From assembly GCA_002077065.1 (NCBI GenBank), contig NAJO01000011.1, positions 1 through 64,000 on the forward strand: a stretch of 64,000 bases of DNA, written 5' to 3'. The notes beneath the pieces are model-generated. The model was not told where the DNA came from and did not search any database. It saw only the letters and a program-made list of their open reading frames with translations. The DNA is from Cryoendolithus antarcticus. Taxonomy: Eukaryota > Ascomycota > Dothideomycetes > Cladosporiales > Cladosporiaceae. Both the position numbers and the translations under genes were made by a program. Position 1 is the stretch's first letter. The number at the start of each line of letters is the position of its first letter. Shown one piece after another: positions 31,216 to 41,476 of the stretch.

Positions 31216-33275
31216 CTACGAACTTCTCCTCCCCATCGGTTCGTACGGGAAAGCCGCAGCAATAGCAGCCATGACGATATACAGCGCTGCACAGATGAAG
31301 ATAGGCACAGGCGTCGCCGTATTCGCGCCACTGTTACAAAACGTCAGCCTCGCTTTCAACCCTCACGCATCACAAGTAGAACACTCACGCAGCCACCCCC
31401 GCACTCACAATCCCCATAACGCGATTCAACCCAATGCTCACCCCGTTGCCGGTCCCGCGATGAGCGCTCGGCAGCACCTCAGGCGTGTAGGCATAGAGCG
31501 TACCGTAGTAGATGTTCAGGCAGAAGCCAATTGCGCAGGTGAAACCCAGATTCTGGGCATTCGAGCGCACCTGGGTGTACGCGAAGAAAAACGCCATGGT
31601 GAGTATGGCGCCGATGATCTATTCCACACCGTTAGTATCGTCGTCCGAGACAAGGGTGATTTACCAGCGCTGCGACTCATTCGGCTGGAATCGGGAAACA
31701 CAGTCAGACTCACCATCGTCCCTCGCCTTCCCCAGAAGAACTTGCTCTTGCACATGTACCCGGCGAGAATCGGACTAGGAATACTAGCCAGATTGCTAAT
31801 TGCGTAGTTCCGCCACGTATCGCTCGTGCTCAGTCCACCAAGTGCAGCGCCACGAGTCGCAATGTAAGTCGGTAGAAAGACGTTGTATAGTGGGTACGCG
31901 AGACCGATGAGCAGCCTGTCACCATCGTCAGCGGAGGAAGGACGGAAAGCAAGAGGGAGAGACGCACCAAGAAGCCCAGATCAAGCAAGTAGAGAGCGCC
32001 ATCTTCCTCGTCGCGAACAGACCCTTCAAATGCATCCCGATCTCGCCGAAGGAGAAACGACTCTTTGCATGTGCAGTGACGCTGTCTCTCCGCCTATCGT
32101 TCCCCGTCACGGTCTGTCCACAAGCCGCCATGTCTTCCACTGTGAGACTACAAGGCCGGTTGTACTTCGTCGCGATCCACTGCAGCGTCTTGACAACCTC
32201 CTCGTCCTTCCCCTCGCCCACGAGGAACTTGGGCGTCTCTTTCAACTTGATCACCGTGAGCCGAGCGATGGACATAGCCAACACTAGCGCGCCGTTGGCG
32301 AACCAGACGTACCGCCAGCCCTTGTTGTTGCTCCAGTTGCATTCAATCCCCGTGCCTGGCGTGTCAGCTGTGCCGATTGGGTCGCCAGGGCAGGAGAAGT
32401 TGGGCAGGAATGCCCAGGCAAAGAGACCGGCTACTAGCTGCCCTAGTCCCCACCAGGCTGCCATAAGAGTCACAAGCCATTGATGCCGGCTAGGAAGGTA
32501 CTCCAAAAACACAGCCGTATCCAGCACCAGATTCCCGCCCGCCCCAAAAGCCGCCAACGCCACGAACGCAGCCAAGGCAATCCAGTTCGGCGCCGCGCCC
32601 GCCACTATACAAAACACAGCGCTGATGAAGAGCGAGACGTTGAAGGCGTATTTCCGGCCTATGATATCTGCGCCGAAGCCCCAGAAGATTGCACCGACCA
32701 GCATGCCGACGTAAACGGCGATTGTGAGGCCGTTTGCGAAGGAGGGGTGGAATTCCCAGCGCGCGTTTGTGGCGATTATGGATTGCACGAGGAGGATTTG
32801 GGAGTCGACCGCGTAGCTGTATTGTAGAAAGTGTCAGTGCGTATAATTCGTGTCGCTCGGTACCACTTCTGCGCTGTATGCCATCGGATTCGCCTAGTAT
32901 CTTTTGCTCTCCTTGCCCGACGTTCTGCAGCTTCGTGCCCTCCTACGCTACGGCCCTCATGTGTTTTCCTTCGTCTCATCCACATCGCATTCCGCCTCTC
33001 GCAGCCCAGACCACAAGGAACCTCAGTAAGACTCACCCAAACCCATTCAACACAAATAGCTTCGCCTGATAACCCGTAAACCCAATCTCATCGATCGCAT
33101 TGTTCACCAAATGCATCTTCGCATTCAGCACCGGGTCTACGCTCTCCAGGTCCAGCAAATCGCCTTTCTGCAGCGAGAGCTCATCGCTGTTGCGACGCAT
33201 TGCACCATGATTGGTCGGATGGAGGCCGGAGGGAAGACCTTTGTCGTCGGATTTGAAGCCGGTGGCTGTGGCCAT
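31216..33275 (-). CDS. MFS transporter (SV2/sugar-acid porter-like), five exons
   Basis: 544 aa from five exons: 33275-33037, 32816-31968, 31915-31714, 31618-31389 and 31330-31216. Every donor is GTGAGT or GTGCGT, every acceptor ends CAG or TAG, and phases match. The start is the ATG at 33275; the longer frame begins at TTG. About 12 membrane segments are expected. The first half has GFTGYQAKLFVLNGFGYAVD, the loop motif GADIIGRKYAF (MFS motif A type) and GAGGNLVLDTAVFLEYLPS. The second half has LPTYIATRGAALGG and a YTPEVLPSAHRGTG segment, as in SV2/SLC22-like and sugar-porter relatives. It probably imports small organic solutes at the plasma membrane. The substrate is unknown. The first intron (220 bp) is longer than the others. 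Confidence 0.9.
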
Positions 33276-33599
33276 GCTTGCGGTGGGTGGGGTAGGTAGA
33301 GAGGGAGATGAGAGCAGTGGTGTGGGCGACAAAATGCGCCGCTATGCTATATTGTAGACCACGAAAAGAATGCACGCGACAGAGAGAGAACAGAATAGAA
33401 TAACAGGCGAGAGGAAGAAAAACAACTCCACCCACCTACCTTGTGCAGCACCATGTCACCCTCCCAAGCAACCTCTCGCACAACTTCGAGCGCGCCAATG
33501 GCCAGCCGCGCATAGCGGGCTTGTCACACACGTGCGTGTGGTGGAGGAGCCATAAGGAGCTAGCCCGATGACAGCATAGGGTGTTCGCTAGCTGCGACC
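33276..33599. promoter_or_regulatory. upstream region of the MFS transporter gene
   Basis: 324 bp. It includes an A/G-rich stretch (about 33365-33425) on the plus strand, which reads as a pyrimidine tract on the gene's strand, common in fungal promoters. Confidence 0.35.
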
Positions 33600-33965
33600 T
33601 TATCTGAACTCTGCAGCTGCACTTGCTTGGCTTGGAGGGGTGTTTGGGCGCGGGGTTGCTGATGTTGTGGAATCATTGATGCGGATGGCCATTGTGAGGG
33701 GTCGCGAAAGTGTTTGCCAAAGCTCTAGATGCACACGTGGATTGACAGGCATTTCTGTCGTGTCGATGGACAAGCGCCAGTGGATGTCTCGGCGAAGAAC
33801 CTCGGGGCGAGATCCTTGGACTTCCCCGCTTTGGTGAAAGGTAGATTTCGCGAGTGTGGCACGTGGGCTTGGCGTTGTTGGACCGTAACGCGAGGGTACA
33901 TGTAGCGGCGCGATGTGGACGTGTGGGTTGATGTCGACGTTATCTCTCAGACGCGAAATTGGCAT
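33600..33965 (-). CDS. small hypothetical ORF
   Basis: 121 aa from ATG 33963-33965, one open frame, no membrane segment and no recognised domain. It has mixed composition with motifs such as RRDIHWRLSIDTTEMPV and a Pro/Ser/Thr-rich end. It is likely enough as coding sequence to list, but there is no independent support. Confidence 0.3.
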   Translation of the reverse strand: MPISRLRDNVDINPHVHIAPLHVPSRYGPTTPSPRATLAKSTFHQSGEVQGSRPEVLRRDIHWRLSIDTTEMPVNPRVHLELWQTLSRPLTMAIRINDSTTSATPRPNTPPSQASAAAEFR

Positions 33966-34799
33966 CCTGATGTCTTGACAAGTCGAGCTTGCAGGAAATG
34001 TGAGAGTGCTGCGTTTTGGCGGGACTCCAGGCAGAGGCTCTACCAGCCGACTTTGCCAGCCAAGCCGCGTTCTACAGCACTTAAGAGCCTCAGCAGCTTA
34101 GCCTGCGCGGTAGTGATGTGGGAGAGCGAAAGGTGGAAGAAGTGGAATGTTCGAAGATGTGATGGAGAGCGAAAGGTGGAAGAAGTGGAATGTTCGAAGA
34201 TGTGATGGTGAACATCTATATGTATACTTCTGCTGTCACTAAACGATCACGATCTCAGGACTTCTTCACCAATTTGGGTAAGGCGTTTGCCTGAAAGACC
34301 CATTTGACCCAACTCTCGATCCACTGTGTGGTAAGGCGTCACCGTTTCGGTCCTAACACCGAGCCTGTGATTCTCGCTCTCGTGCTTCATCGTGAATAGC
34401 ACGTAGAAACCAAGGATGTCGGGTCTGGAGCCTTGTGCTGTTCACTGGTGATCATCTCGTTGCCACAGCACAGGGCTGATTTCAGGCTCGTCCAGCTGTC
34501 GATGGCACGTGCAATGGACGTCGAGGCGGAGCATATGAACATGGCGTCTGCACGCCAGGGTTGGTCCAGCGCCTTCTGCAGTCCCACGTGGAGAGTCGTG
34601 CACGTTTGAGTGATGTCGGTGTGCGTGATCGATTTCCGAAGACTCATCGGCGTTGTCCTAAGATCACAGTGCCCGATAAAATCCATGTTCAGGGATCGGA
34701 CCAATCTCGACTTGGCGCATCTGTAGCCGGTATCGAGCAAGTGAGAGCTTCTCCTGAATACTCGACGTAGGAAAACTTATGGCCTTGGGTATACAAAGC
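33966..34799. other. intergenic with a 43-bp tandem duplication
   Basis: This 834 bp contains the 43-bp direct repeat listed separately and only unconvincing short frames (for example minus 34740-34387). Confidence 0.35.
34121..34206. repeat. perfect tandem duplication, 2 x 43 bp
   Basis: Positions 34121-34163 and 34164-34206 are identical 43-bp copies starting GGAGAGCGAAAGGTGG, immediately adjacent. The lack of divergence suggests a recent slippage or duplication event. Confidence 0.9.
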
Positions 34800-36023
34800 T
34801 CAGCCTCCCTTTGCACACTTCGGGTCCATACTGTCCTTCGGTGTGGCACCTCCAGTGCCCGGTGATCCAGGCACTTTTGCTCCGTCCTCGCTCTCTTCAA
34901 GTATCTTCTCAGTGTCTTGCTTTGCCTCTTTTTCTTTGCTGCCTCGATTCATCTCGCTCTCGGTGCGTGGGCGAATGGGTGGGCGTGCAGAGGTCGCTGG
35001 GCTCTCATCTGGGTCGGCTGGAGGCGCTGCGGGCGCGGGAGGTGCTGGAGGATCGGCTGGCTTGGGAGCAGCTGGGATGTCGGCTGATGGTGCTACACTT
35101 GAAGACGCAGGTGGTGCGGCGGACTTGTCTGGAGTTGCTGCGCCAGCTGCAGTGTTCGTAGCTTTCGCCGGCTCCGCACTCTTCGTCTCCTCTGCTGCCT
35201 CCGGTGCCTCATCACTCTTCACTGGCGCAGAGACCACAGGCTCAGGCGCAACCACATCCGCCACTTTCGTAGCCGGACTCTCATCCACAACCACCGGCGC
35301 CGCAGCTGGAGCAGGCTCCGCAGTTGTAGTCGGCGCAACCTTCCCCCTCAACCCAGTCTGCTTCCCATCCCCGCCAAACTGCCCCGCAGCATACATATCC
35401 GGATCGTTCATCGTGTTCGTCTTGACCGCTCTGTCGTATAGCCTCGTAAGCCGCGCAACTTCGCTCCGTACTGTTACCGCGTCGTCGGTATCTATCGCGT
35501 CGTAGCCGTGCACGCCTCTACTGATGCCGAGCCACATCACGGCGCTGTTCTCGATCTCGTCTACCACTCTGTCGAGGTCGTCGCGGAACATGCGTGCTCG
35601 CACGGGCTGGCCGCGGGCTTTGAGGAAGGCGATCAAGCCTGCTATTACGGTGTTGAGCGCGCCGAAGACGGTGATCAGCACACGGCTGCTGTCGCTCGCT
35701 CCAAGTCCTGTGAGGGCTGCACCGAGAACTACCTGGCTGAGCAGCATGCCATTAGTGATAGTCGCGGTGAAGAGGTATGTGCGGGATTGGTGCCGGCGGT
35801 GGTTCAAGGCGCGGGCGTAGAGAGATTGCGGATCGGGGGTGTGCTTTTTGGATCCTGGAGGTGCATTGAGAGGCCGGGCGCCAACGAGGTGGCAGAACTG
35901 GGTGTGTTGATCGCCCAGTGCTTCGGCCGGGGAGGAGGACTTGAGAAGAGGAGTGCGTTCGGAGGTGTTGCTATCTGGCCAGGGGAAAGACATGACGAAG
36001 GAGTGCGCTGGTGTGGAGAACAT
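34800..36023 (-). CDS. fungal SLATT-domain (2TM effector) protein
   Basis: 407 aa from ATG 36023; a second ATG at 35993 is possible. Residues about 68-165 match the fungal SLATT pattern (SMODS and SLOG-associating 2TM effector, PF18142 type). A basic helix (YARALNHRRHQSRTY) precedes two membrane helices, FTATITNGMLLSQVVLGAA (about 86-104) and LITVFGALNTVIAGLIAFLK (about 116-135). The segment RARMFRDDLDRVVDEIENS follows. Bacterial SLATT proteins are proposed pore-forming effectors of immune systems; the fungal role is not established. An N-terminal ERTPLL resembles an acidic di-leucine sorting signal, suggesting a vacuolar or endosomal membrane. The C-terminal about 200 residues are Ala/Pro/Glu-rich and disordered. 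The gene is divergent from an intact HET gene. The domain call rests on pattern, not a search. Confidence 0.8.
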   Translation of the reverse strand: MFSTPAHSFVMSFPWPDSNTSERTPLLKSSSPAEALGDQHTQFCHLVGARPLNAPPGSKKHTPDPQSLYARALNHRRHQSRTYLFTATITNGMLLSQVVLGAALTGLGASDSSRVLITVFGALNTVIAGLIAFLKARGQPVRARMFRDDLDRVVDEIENSAVMWLGISRGVHGYDAIDTDDAVTVRSEVARLTRLYDRAVKTNTMNDPDMYAAGQFGGDGKQTGLRGKVAPTTTAEPAPAAAPVVVDESPATKVADVVAPEPVVSAPVKSDEAPEAAEETKSAEPAKATNTAAGAATPDKSAAPPASSSVAPSADIPAAPKPADPPAPPAPAAPPADPDESPATSARPPIRPRTESEMNRGSKEKEAKQDTEKILEESEDGAKVPGSPGTGGATPKDSMDPKCAKGG

Positions 36024-36879
36024 GAGAGGGAAAAAAGAACTTAGCTTGTGGTGTTGTGTTGATGGAGCTGAAGAGAGCTGAGGGCTATCACCGCCACGTG
36101 CTGCACGCCATATCGCAAGCGAGAGTGCCCGTTGCCGCTAGGCTGATACGCTCACATCGCCATGCTACGTATCGCGTTCAAGAATCGCCGTCTCTAGGTC
36201 TGGTCTCATCGGGTAGTACAAAGTCGAACAGTCGACGACAGTCATCACTTAACCAGACAGCACGAATTGGAGGAACAGAACGGGGCTTAGGATGGAAGAA
36301 AGGTCGGAGGATTCGCGAAGTTCTGGGTATGCTTGGCGTGGGAAGGCGGCTGTGCTTCCGCTCTAGCATTCCCACCAACATCTTCAGCACAACCCCGGCA
36401 GTACTGCACTTTGATGTCTACAACACAGCAGCGAGTCACTGTGGCCTTCATCTCTTGCCTACGCTCGTGGTCGCCATGATCGGCTCTGTCTCAAAAGCTG
36501 TTCCATTTCTCCAGGGAAGGACGCCACCATGCATCCCAAGCGCAGCGCCACCTTCACAGCCTCACCGAGTGCACCGTCAGTCATCATTTCTACTTTTCTC
36601 ACAAGTCAACTCACAGTGCTGCGAAGACTCTGACCTTGCGGATCTCATGAATCGATCGAGTGGCACAGAGCGAGCCGTTGATCAAAACGAGGCCTGCGAG
36701 GGCCTCACACTTAGCCTCGTCGTGAGGATACCGCCTGAAGGAGCGTTGTACTACCACAACACGTCGATGCTTGGATGATACAGCTGCTTGACACTATGTC
36801 GATCTGGGTCTCACATCAACACGCTATGACGAGATAATCCTGATACGAAACGGGGAGATGGTCCACGGAACCGCCCGCC
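36024..36879. promoter_or_regulatory. shared upstream region of the SLATT and HET genes
   Basis: This 856 bp lies between divergent start codons. A 240-codon plus-strand frame (36056-36778, TTG start) runs through it but lacks coding character. The arrangement allows coordinated expression of the two genes. No specific binding site is identified. Confidence 0.4.
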
Positions 36880-38505
36880 ATGCGTCTCTTGAACATAGAC
36901 ACAATGAAGCTCGAAGAGTTTCTCGACCACCGACAAGTCAAGTATAGTATTCTATCGCACTGCTGGAGCCAAGACAGGACCGACCGCGAAGTTACCTACG
37001 ACGACTTCATTGCGGGCACCAACCTCGCGGGCCAGGGATGGAGGAAGATCGTGAATCTGTGTGAGATTTCACGAGAACGTGGGCTCACGTGGACGTGGAT
37101 TGACACGTGTTGCATTGATAAGTCCAGCAGCGCGGAGCTGACGGAAGCGATCAATTCGATGTGGAAGTGGTATAGCGGGGCTGTCGAGTGCTATGTCTTT
37201 CTTGACGATTGTGACCTCACGTTGCCTCTCCCGGAGGTCTGCGTGAAGCCGGAATTGAACTGGGCGACGGCTCAGTCTTACGAGATAGCCGAGCAGAGAT
37301 CTGAGTTCAAGGCAGAATGGCAACAGAGCGTGAGTCAAGCGATTTATGACAAGATCCAAGATTTCGCGAGCTGCAGATGGTTCGGGCGCGGCTGGACTTT
37401 GCAGGAACTACTCGCGCCTCGGGAGGTGCTTTTCTACAACAATCGATATTCACTACTCGGCACGAGATCGACCCTTTCACCGCTTGTCTCTCACGCGGCT
37501 GGAGTGGGTGCCTTGCACTTAGAGAGCTACAAGTACTATAAGCCGAGTGTGGCGCAGCGTATGGCCTGGGCGGCACGGCGCTCGACGACGAGAGAGGAAG
37601 ACCGGGCGTACTGTCTGTTTGGTCTCTTCGACGTCAACATGCCATTACTTTATGGTGAGGGCGCCAATGCCTTCAGACGGCTGCAGGAAGAGATCATCCA
37701 CAAATTTGATGACTTGTCGATTCTTGCATGGGGCGTGTCCGGTTCCGGAGATCATGACACCGAGCTTCTTCCAGAAGACGAGCCGATGCGACACGCCAGA
37801 TGCATCTTGGCTGCCAGTCCATCAGCCTTTCTGGGCAGCGAGCACATTGATGGCATCAAATCCTCGAGTTCGGACTTTAGCAGGTATTCCATGACAAATC
37901 GGGGCCTTGAGGTAGTGACACAGAGGGAGAGGATGGCGCCGACGGAAGAGGGACGCGTAATTGATCTGAGACTTTCTAACTCCCTCATCCTCCGCTTAGC
38001 GCATCAGGATGACCTGTGGTACCGCACGCGGCTATTCAGCCATTCTGACAGCAGTGCAGACACTAGCAGCAGTAGAGCGAACGACAATCCTTGGGATCTT
38101 TTGCGAGTCGCGCAACGATTCCGCAATGCAGAGTGGAAGAGCGGGTCAACTGCCATGTATACCCTATACATGGCCTGCCAAGAGCATCCCGATCATTCAC
38201 GATACGAGCTCGAGTTCAGATTGGAGGCCCTCAACCGCCGTCGGAAGGTTGCAGACCGCCCGACATTCGACCTCTACGTCCGCATGGAACACGTGAAGCG
38301 GCGGCAAGAGCTGCTGGATGGCTCCTTCGACGCCCTACTTAGCGTTGCGGGCCGAAGCCCTCCAGAACGTTTGGATCGCATGATAGACATGGGCGCGGGT
38401 TACGCATACCTAACCCAACGCGGTCGTGACGTAGACGACGGATTGCAGGACACGGATGCCGGACTGAAGAAACTGACACTCCGGCTAGAAGCATTAAGGC
38501 GTTGA
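36880..38505 (+). CDS. HET-domain protein (HET-E/DUF8212-type), intact
   Basis: 541 aa, intronless. It has the canonical opening MRLLNIDTMKLEEFLD and KYSILSHCW (21-29), EVTYDDF, WTWIDTCCIDK (71-81), AVECYVFLDDC (101-111), CRWFGRGWTLQELLAPREV (165-183), then EEDRAYCLFGLFDVNMPLLYGEG (239-261). This is the complete HET signature of the HET-E/HET-D class, but without a NACHT or WD40 part. The region 290-460 fits the DUF8212 extension common in stand-alone HET proteins. Ectopic activity of HET domains causes cell death in fungi. As a stand-alone HET gene beside a SLATT gene, it may be the signalling or killing half of a pair. It belongs to a different HET subclass from the three tandem copies at 3.9-14.4 kb. 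Confidence 0.92.
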   Translation: MRLLNIDTMKLEEFLDHRQVKYSILSHCWSQDRTDREVTYDDFIAGTNLAGQGWRKIVNLCEISRERGLTWTWIDTCCIDKSSSAELTEAINSMWKWYSGAVECYVFLDDCDLTLPLPEVCVKPELNWATAQSYEIAEQRSEFKAEWQQSVSQAIYDKIQDFASCRWFGRGWTLQELLAPREVLFYNNRYSLLGTRSTLSPLVSHAAGVGALHLESYKYYKPSVAQRMAWAARRSTTREEDRAYCLFGLFDVNMPLLYGEGANAFRRLQEEIIHKFDDLSILAWGVSGSGDHDTELLPEDEPMRHARCILAASPSAFLGSEHIDGIKSSSSDFSRYSMTNRGLEVVTQRERMAPTEEGRVIDLRLSNSLILRLAHQDDLWYRTRLFSHSDSSADTSSSRANDNPWDLLRVAQRFRNAEWKSGSTAMYTLYMACQEHPDHSRYELEFRLEALNRRRKVADRPTFDLYVRMEHVKRRQELLDGSFDALLSVAGRSPPERLDRMIDMGAGYAYLTQRGRDVDDGLQDTDAGLKKLTLRLEALRR

Positions 38506-39179
38506 GCTGGGACTGCTTCGAGAAAATCGCATAGTGCATCCCACGATCTGACTCAATGCAGCGTGGTATGTCAGCCACATTGATAGGTGGCAGCGCCGTT
38601 GAGTCCAGCCCTTTAGGTGGCGCTTGTAGGGGGGATGAAGCTTCCTGGCTCCCCCAGGAGGGCCTGACGCACGCACAAGCGGGATTGGTGGCAATGCATG
38701 GGTGCCATGTCATAGCTGTCGGCGAGGGTTCTGGGCGCTTGATCTGGCACCCGATGGTATGCACAAGGTAGATCACCGCCTGCTACCTATAGCCCACTGA
38801 GACTTCTTCCATGAGAGGTGAGACGCGGCATCGCGAGCTTATCTCCCGGATCTCGATACTATGAAAAAGCTGACGGGACGCTGTCTGCTTTGGTGTACGA
38901 GATCTAGACAGATCTGTCTGACTCGGCTTTCGTCATGGCTCAACTTCTCCTAAACGGGACGGAGGCACAAGAATAAGGTTAGAGTCGCCGCCTCCGGGCC
39001 GCTGCATGACGCAGTGACTACGATGCGAAACCGACGCTAGATGATCTTCGGGCTCGAGCTCCATCGTGAGCGAGTACATTGGTGATACAGCACGGCATTC
39101 TCCTTTGTAGTACGCTGGACCGCACAACATAATGTCAGTTATGCTTCCACCTCCTTAGTCCCGCCCCACCAACATCCCC
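38506..39179. other. intergenic
   Basis: This 674 bp is the 3' flank of the HET gene and the promoter of the F-box-like gene. No other feature is seen. Confidence 0.35.
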
Positions 39180-40871
39180 ATGGACCTCCCGATCCCTCCC
39201 CATCTCCGCGGTCCCCAAGCCTACACCCAAGCAGAAATCCCACCCTTCGTCCAGTACACCTCCCCCGTCCCAACTTCCACATCCTCCATCGGCGGTCCAC
39301 CCCTCCCTCTCAATCTCGTCGCGCGGATATGCTTCTTCATCACCGCGCCCGGCGACATCGCGCGCCTGACTCGGACCTCAAGACTGTTGTACTATATGTG
39401 CTTCCCACAGCTCTACCAAACCGTCTCACTGCACAGCTATGCTGAGATTCGCTATCTCAATGGTCGACCGGAAGGATTCGGCAGCGGGAGTCCACTCATG
39501 ATGGCTCTGAATGGGCTGGTAACAGGCACGCAGGCAGCGGTCGTGCAGTCGCTCCGGCTATGGGGCGAGTGGCAGGAAGTAGGCGTCGAGGACTTCGCGA
39601 AGGGAAGAGTACCGGATAATGGCATGATGCTCAATATTCTGCTGCGCGCTTGTGTGGATAAGATGCCTAAGCTTCAACACTTCGCGTGGGAGCTTGACTG
39701 CAAACCCTTGAAAACGCTGTATCAGGGTTTGAGCATGAACAGCACGTTGACGAAGTTAACCATCCGCTTCCCGAAGAGTCGGCTGCCAAGGCCGAGTGTA
39801 ATCATACCCGCTATGCCTCGTTTAAATGAGCTGAAGGTCATGGATATCGACCCGCTGTGCTGTCCTGACGACATTTCCCTGCTCTTATTGGGTAGCAAAC
39901 AACTGGATGATCTGCGAATGCACTTCTCGCCTCGCATGCGAGCAGAAGCTGAGCCGACGCTGAACTTCGAGACGTTCTGGGGACGGTGCTGGAGTGCTGG
40001 GTACGTGCCAAAGCTAAAGCATCTGGGTATGCAGAATTGGTATGGCGCCAACAATGCTGGCTGGACGAATCTGGTTGATATGCCCACCCTTACCTCAGGC
40101 TGCTTGCTGGATTGCTTTGGTGGTGCGACGGGAGGAAGTGCGAATGTGTATGTGGACGATACCTGGAAGGCCATCCCGCCGCGGAAGAATGGCCATTTCC
40201 GCACAGTCAGGATCAATGAGTTCAGTCCGAGTCTGGTTGAGCTAGTGGCTACCTCCTCAGGCCTGGAGAACGTCTACATCGTCAACACCACTACTTTCTC
40301 GCCTGTCAACAGCCCAGCGACCTCGACTCCAGGCACGCTGCCGACGCCCGATCTCTCACCCTCTCCTGACGCTCTCACACTCTCCTCAATCGGGGCATCC
40401 TACATTTCAGCACTCACCCAGTCCCACGGCTCTACGCTTCGGCATATCCTGCTCTCAGACAAATGGCCCCTCTCCTCCACCCAGCTCTCCTCGCTCGTGC
40501 GCCTCTGCCCGGACCTTGACCAACTCGGCTTCGCGCTCGGCTTCTCTGAAACCACGACCGTCCGTCTGCTCATTCCCTTTCTGCCGAAGCTCTACGCCAT
40601 GCGGATCCTGGACAACGAGCAGCTACGTCGAAACGACGCCAATGTCACAGATGAGGAGCGGAAAATAGCAATGGGCAGAGACATGGCCGAGATTGAGATG
40701 TCATCACTTCGCTGGATCGGCGTAGGTGATATTGTTTATGAGGCTAAGGGTATGCTGGATGATCCGGAGAGCCCGTGTGGGATGCGGAGAGAGATTGTGA
40801 ATGTGAATAGAGAGAAGGTTGAAGGGGTGGAAATCTGGGGACTTGCGACTGGAGATCTCATGGCCGGGTGA
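39180..40871 (+). CDS. F-box/leucine-rich-repeat-like protein
   Basis: 563 aa, intronless. An F-box-like helix pair lies at about 38-82 (PPLPLNLVARICFFI, PGDIARLTRTSRLLYYMCFPQLYQTV). Irregular leucine-rich repeats follow (KLQHFAWELDCKPLKTLYQG, LNELKVMDIDPLC, LDDLRMHF, KLKHLGMQNWYG, LENVYIVN). A Ser/Thr/Pro insert near 380-400 separates the last repeats. F-box proteins recruit substrates to SCF ubiquitin ligases through Skp1, and the repeat part is the expected substrate-binding side. The target is unknown. The frame is fully open and the ATG follows a pyrimidine-rich leader. Confidence 0.75.
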   Translation: MDLPIPPHLRGPQAYTQAEIPPFVQYTSPVPTSTSSIGGPPLPLNLVARICFFITAPGDIARLTRTSRLLYYMCFPQLYQTVSLHSYAEIRYLNGRPEGFGSGSPLMMALNGLVTGTQAAVVQSLRLWGEWQEVGVEDFAKGRVPDNGMMLNILLRACVDKMPKLQHFAWELDCKPLKTLYQGLSMNSTLTKLTIRFPKSRLPRPSVIIPAMPRLNELKVMDIDPLCCPDDISLLLLGSKQLDDLRMHFSPRMRAEAEPTLNFETFWGRCWSAGYVPKLKHLGMQNWYGANNAGWTNLVDMPTLTSGCLLDCFGGATGGSANVYVDDTWKAIPPRKNGHFRTVRINEFSPSLVELVATSSGLENVYIVNTTTFSPVNSPATSTPGTLPTPDLSPSPDALTLSSIGASYISALTQSHGSTLRHILLSDKWPLSSTQLSSLVRLCPDLDQLGFALGFSETTTVRLLIPFLPKLYAMRILDNEQLRRNDANVTDEERKIAMGRDMAEIEMSSLRWIGVGDIVYEAKGMLDDPESPCGMRREIVNVNREKVEGVEIWGLATGDLMAG

Positions 40872-41476
40872 GGTACGCTGGACAGTGAGGTCTGATGCCT
40901 TCACCGATGCCCCAAGATCCAAATACATTCCTGCGACCAACGCGCTACGCTACCGCATTCAGATCTCGCCGTTGCAAGCAAAGCGAGTTGCAGGGAGTAC
41001 AGATGGCCTGGAGTGAGACGTGGCTGCTTGCTTCTTCCCATAGTCCAATTCACTGCTGCACCGCAGATCAGATCGGTCGACTGGATGGCCATTTATGACT
41101 GACGGAAAGCCTGCGAGGGAGACTCCTGAAGCTGGCCTCACGCCGCCGGGCTTGAAACACCAAGAGAAGCTTCTCCGCACTGCATTACCGATGACTGGGC
41201 GAATGTCAGGGTGATCATTGATCATGTGTTGAACGATGAACTTCACATGTTTGCTGGCGATCTGCACATCACGATCTTAGCCGGGCTTACTGACGCTACT
41301 AGATCTACCTCTCGATATACCCGACCTGACGACGCCTCACGCTGATGGCCTCGCGCCTTCCATGCATCCTCCGACTCGAACATCTTACAGTGTACACCAC
41401 TATCATAAACAAGATGGGTTACTCAAGCCTGGAGATCTCGCAATCTCGCTTCATGTTAGAACCTGCGCCGTGGCTG
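40872..41476. other. intergenic, convergent 3' ends
   Basis: This 605 bp between the F-box-like gene and the minus-strand secreted-protein gene holds nothing recognised. Confidence 0.35.

Noticed and set aside
34211..34390. Possible tRNA-like segment around two GGTAAGGCG units
   Set aside because: No B-box GGTTCGAATCC-like sequence and no cloverleaf could be drawn by eye.
34843..35505. 220-codon plus-strand Gly/Ala/Ser-rich ORF
   Set aside because: Shadow of the Ala/Pro/Glu-rich tail of the SLATT gene.
36056..36778. 240-codon plus-strand ORF between the SLATT and HET genes
   Set aside because: Begins at TTG, has no domain or coding-like composition, and fills a divergent promoter region.
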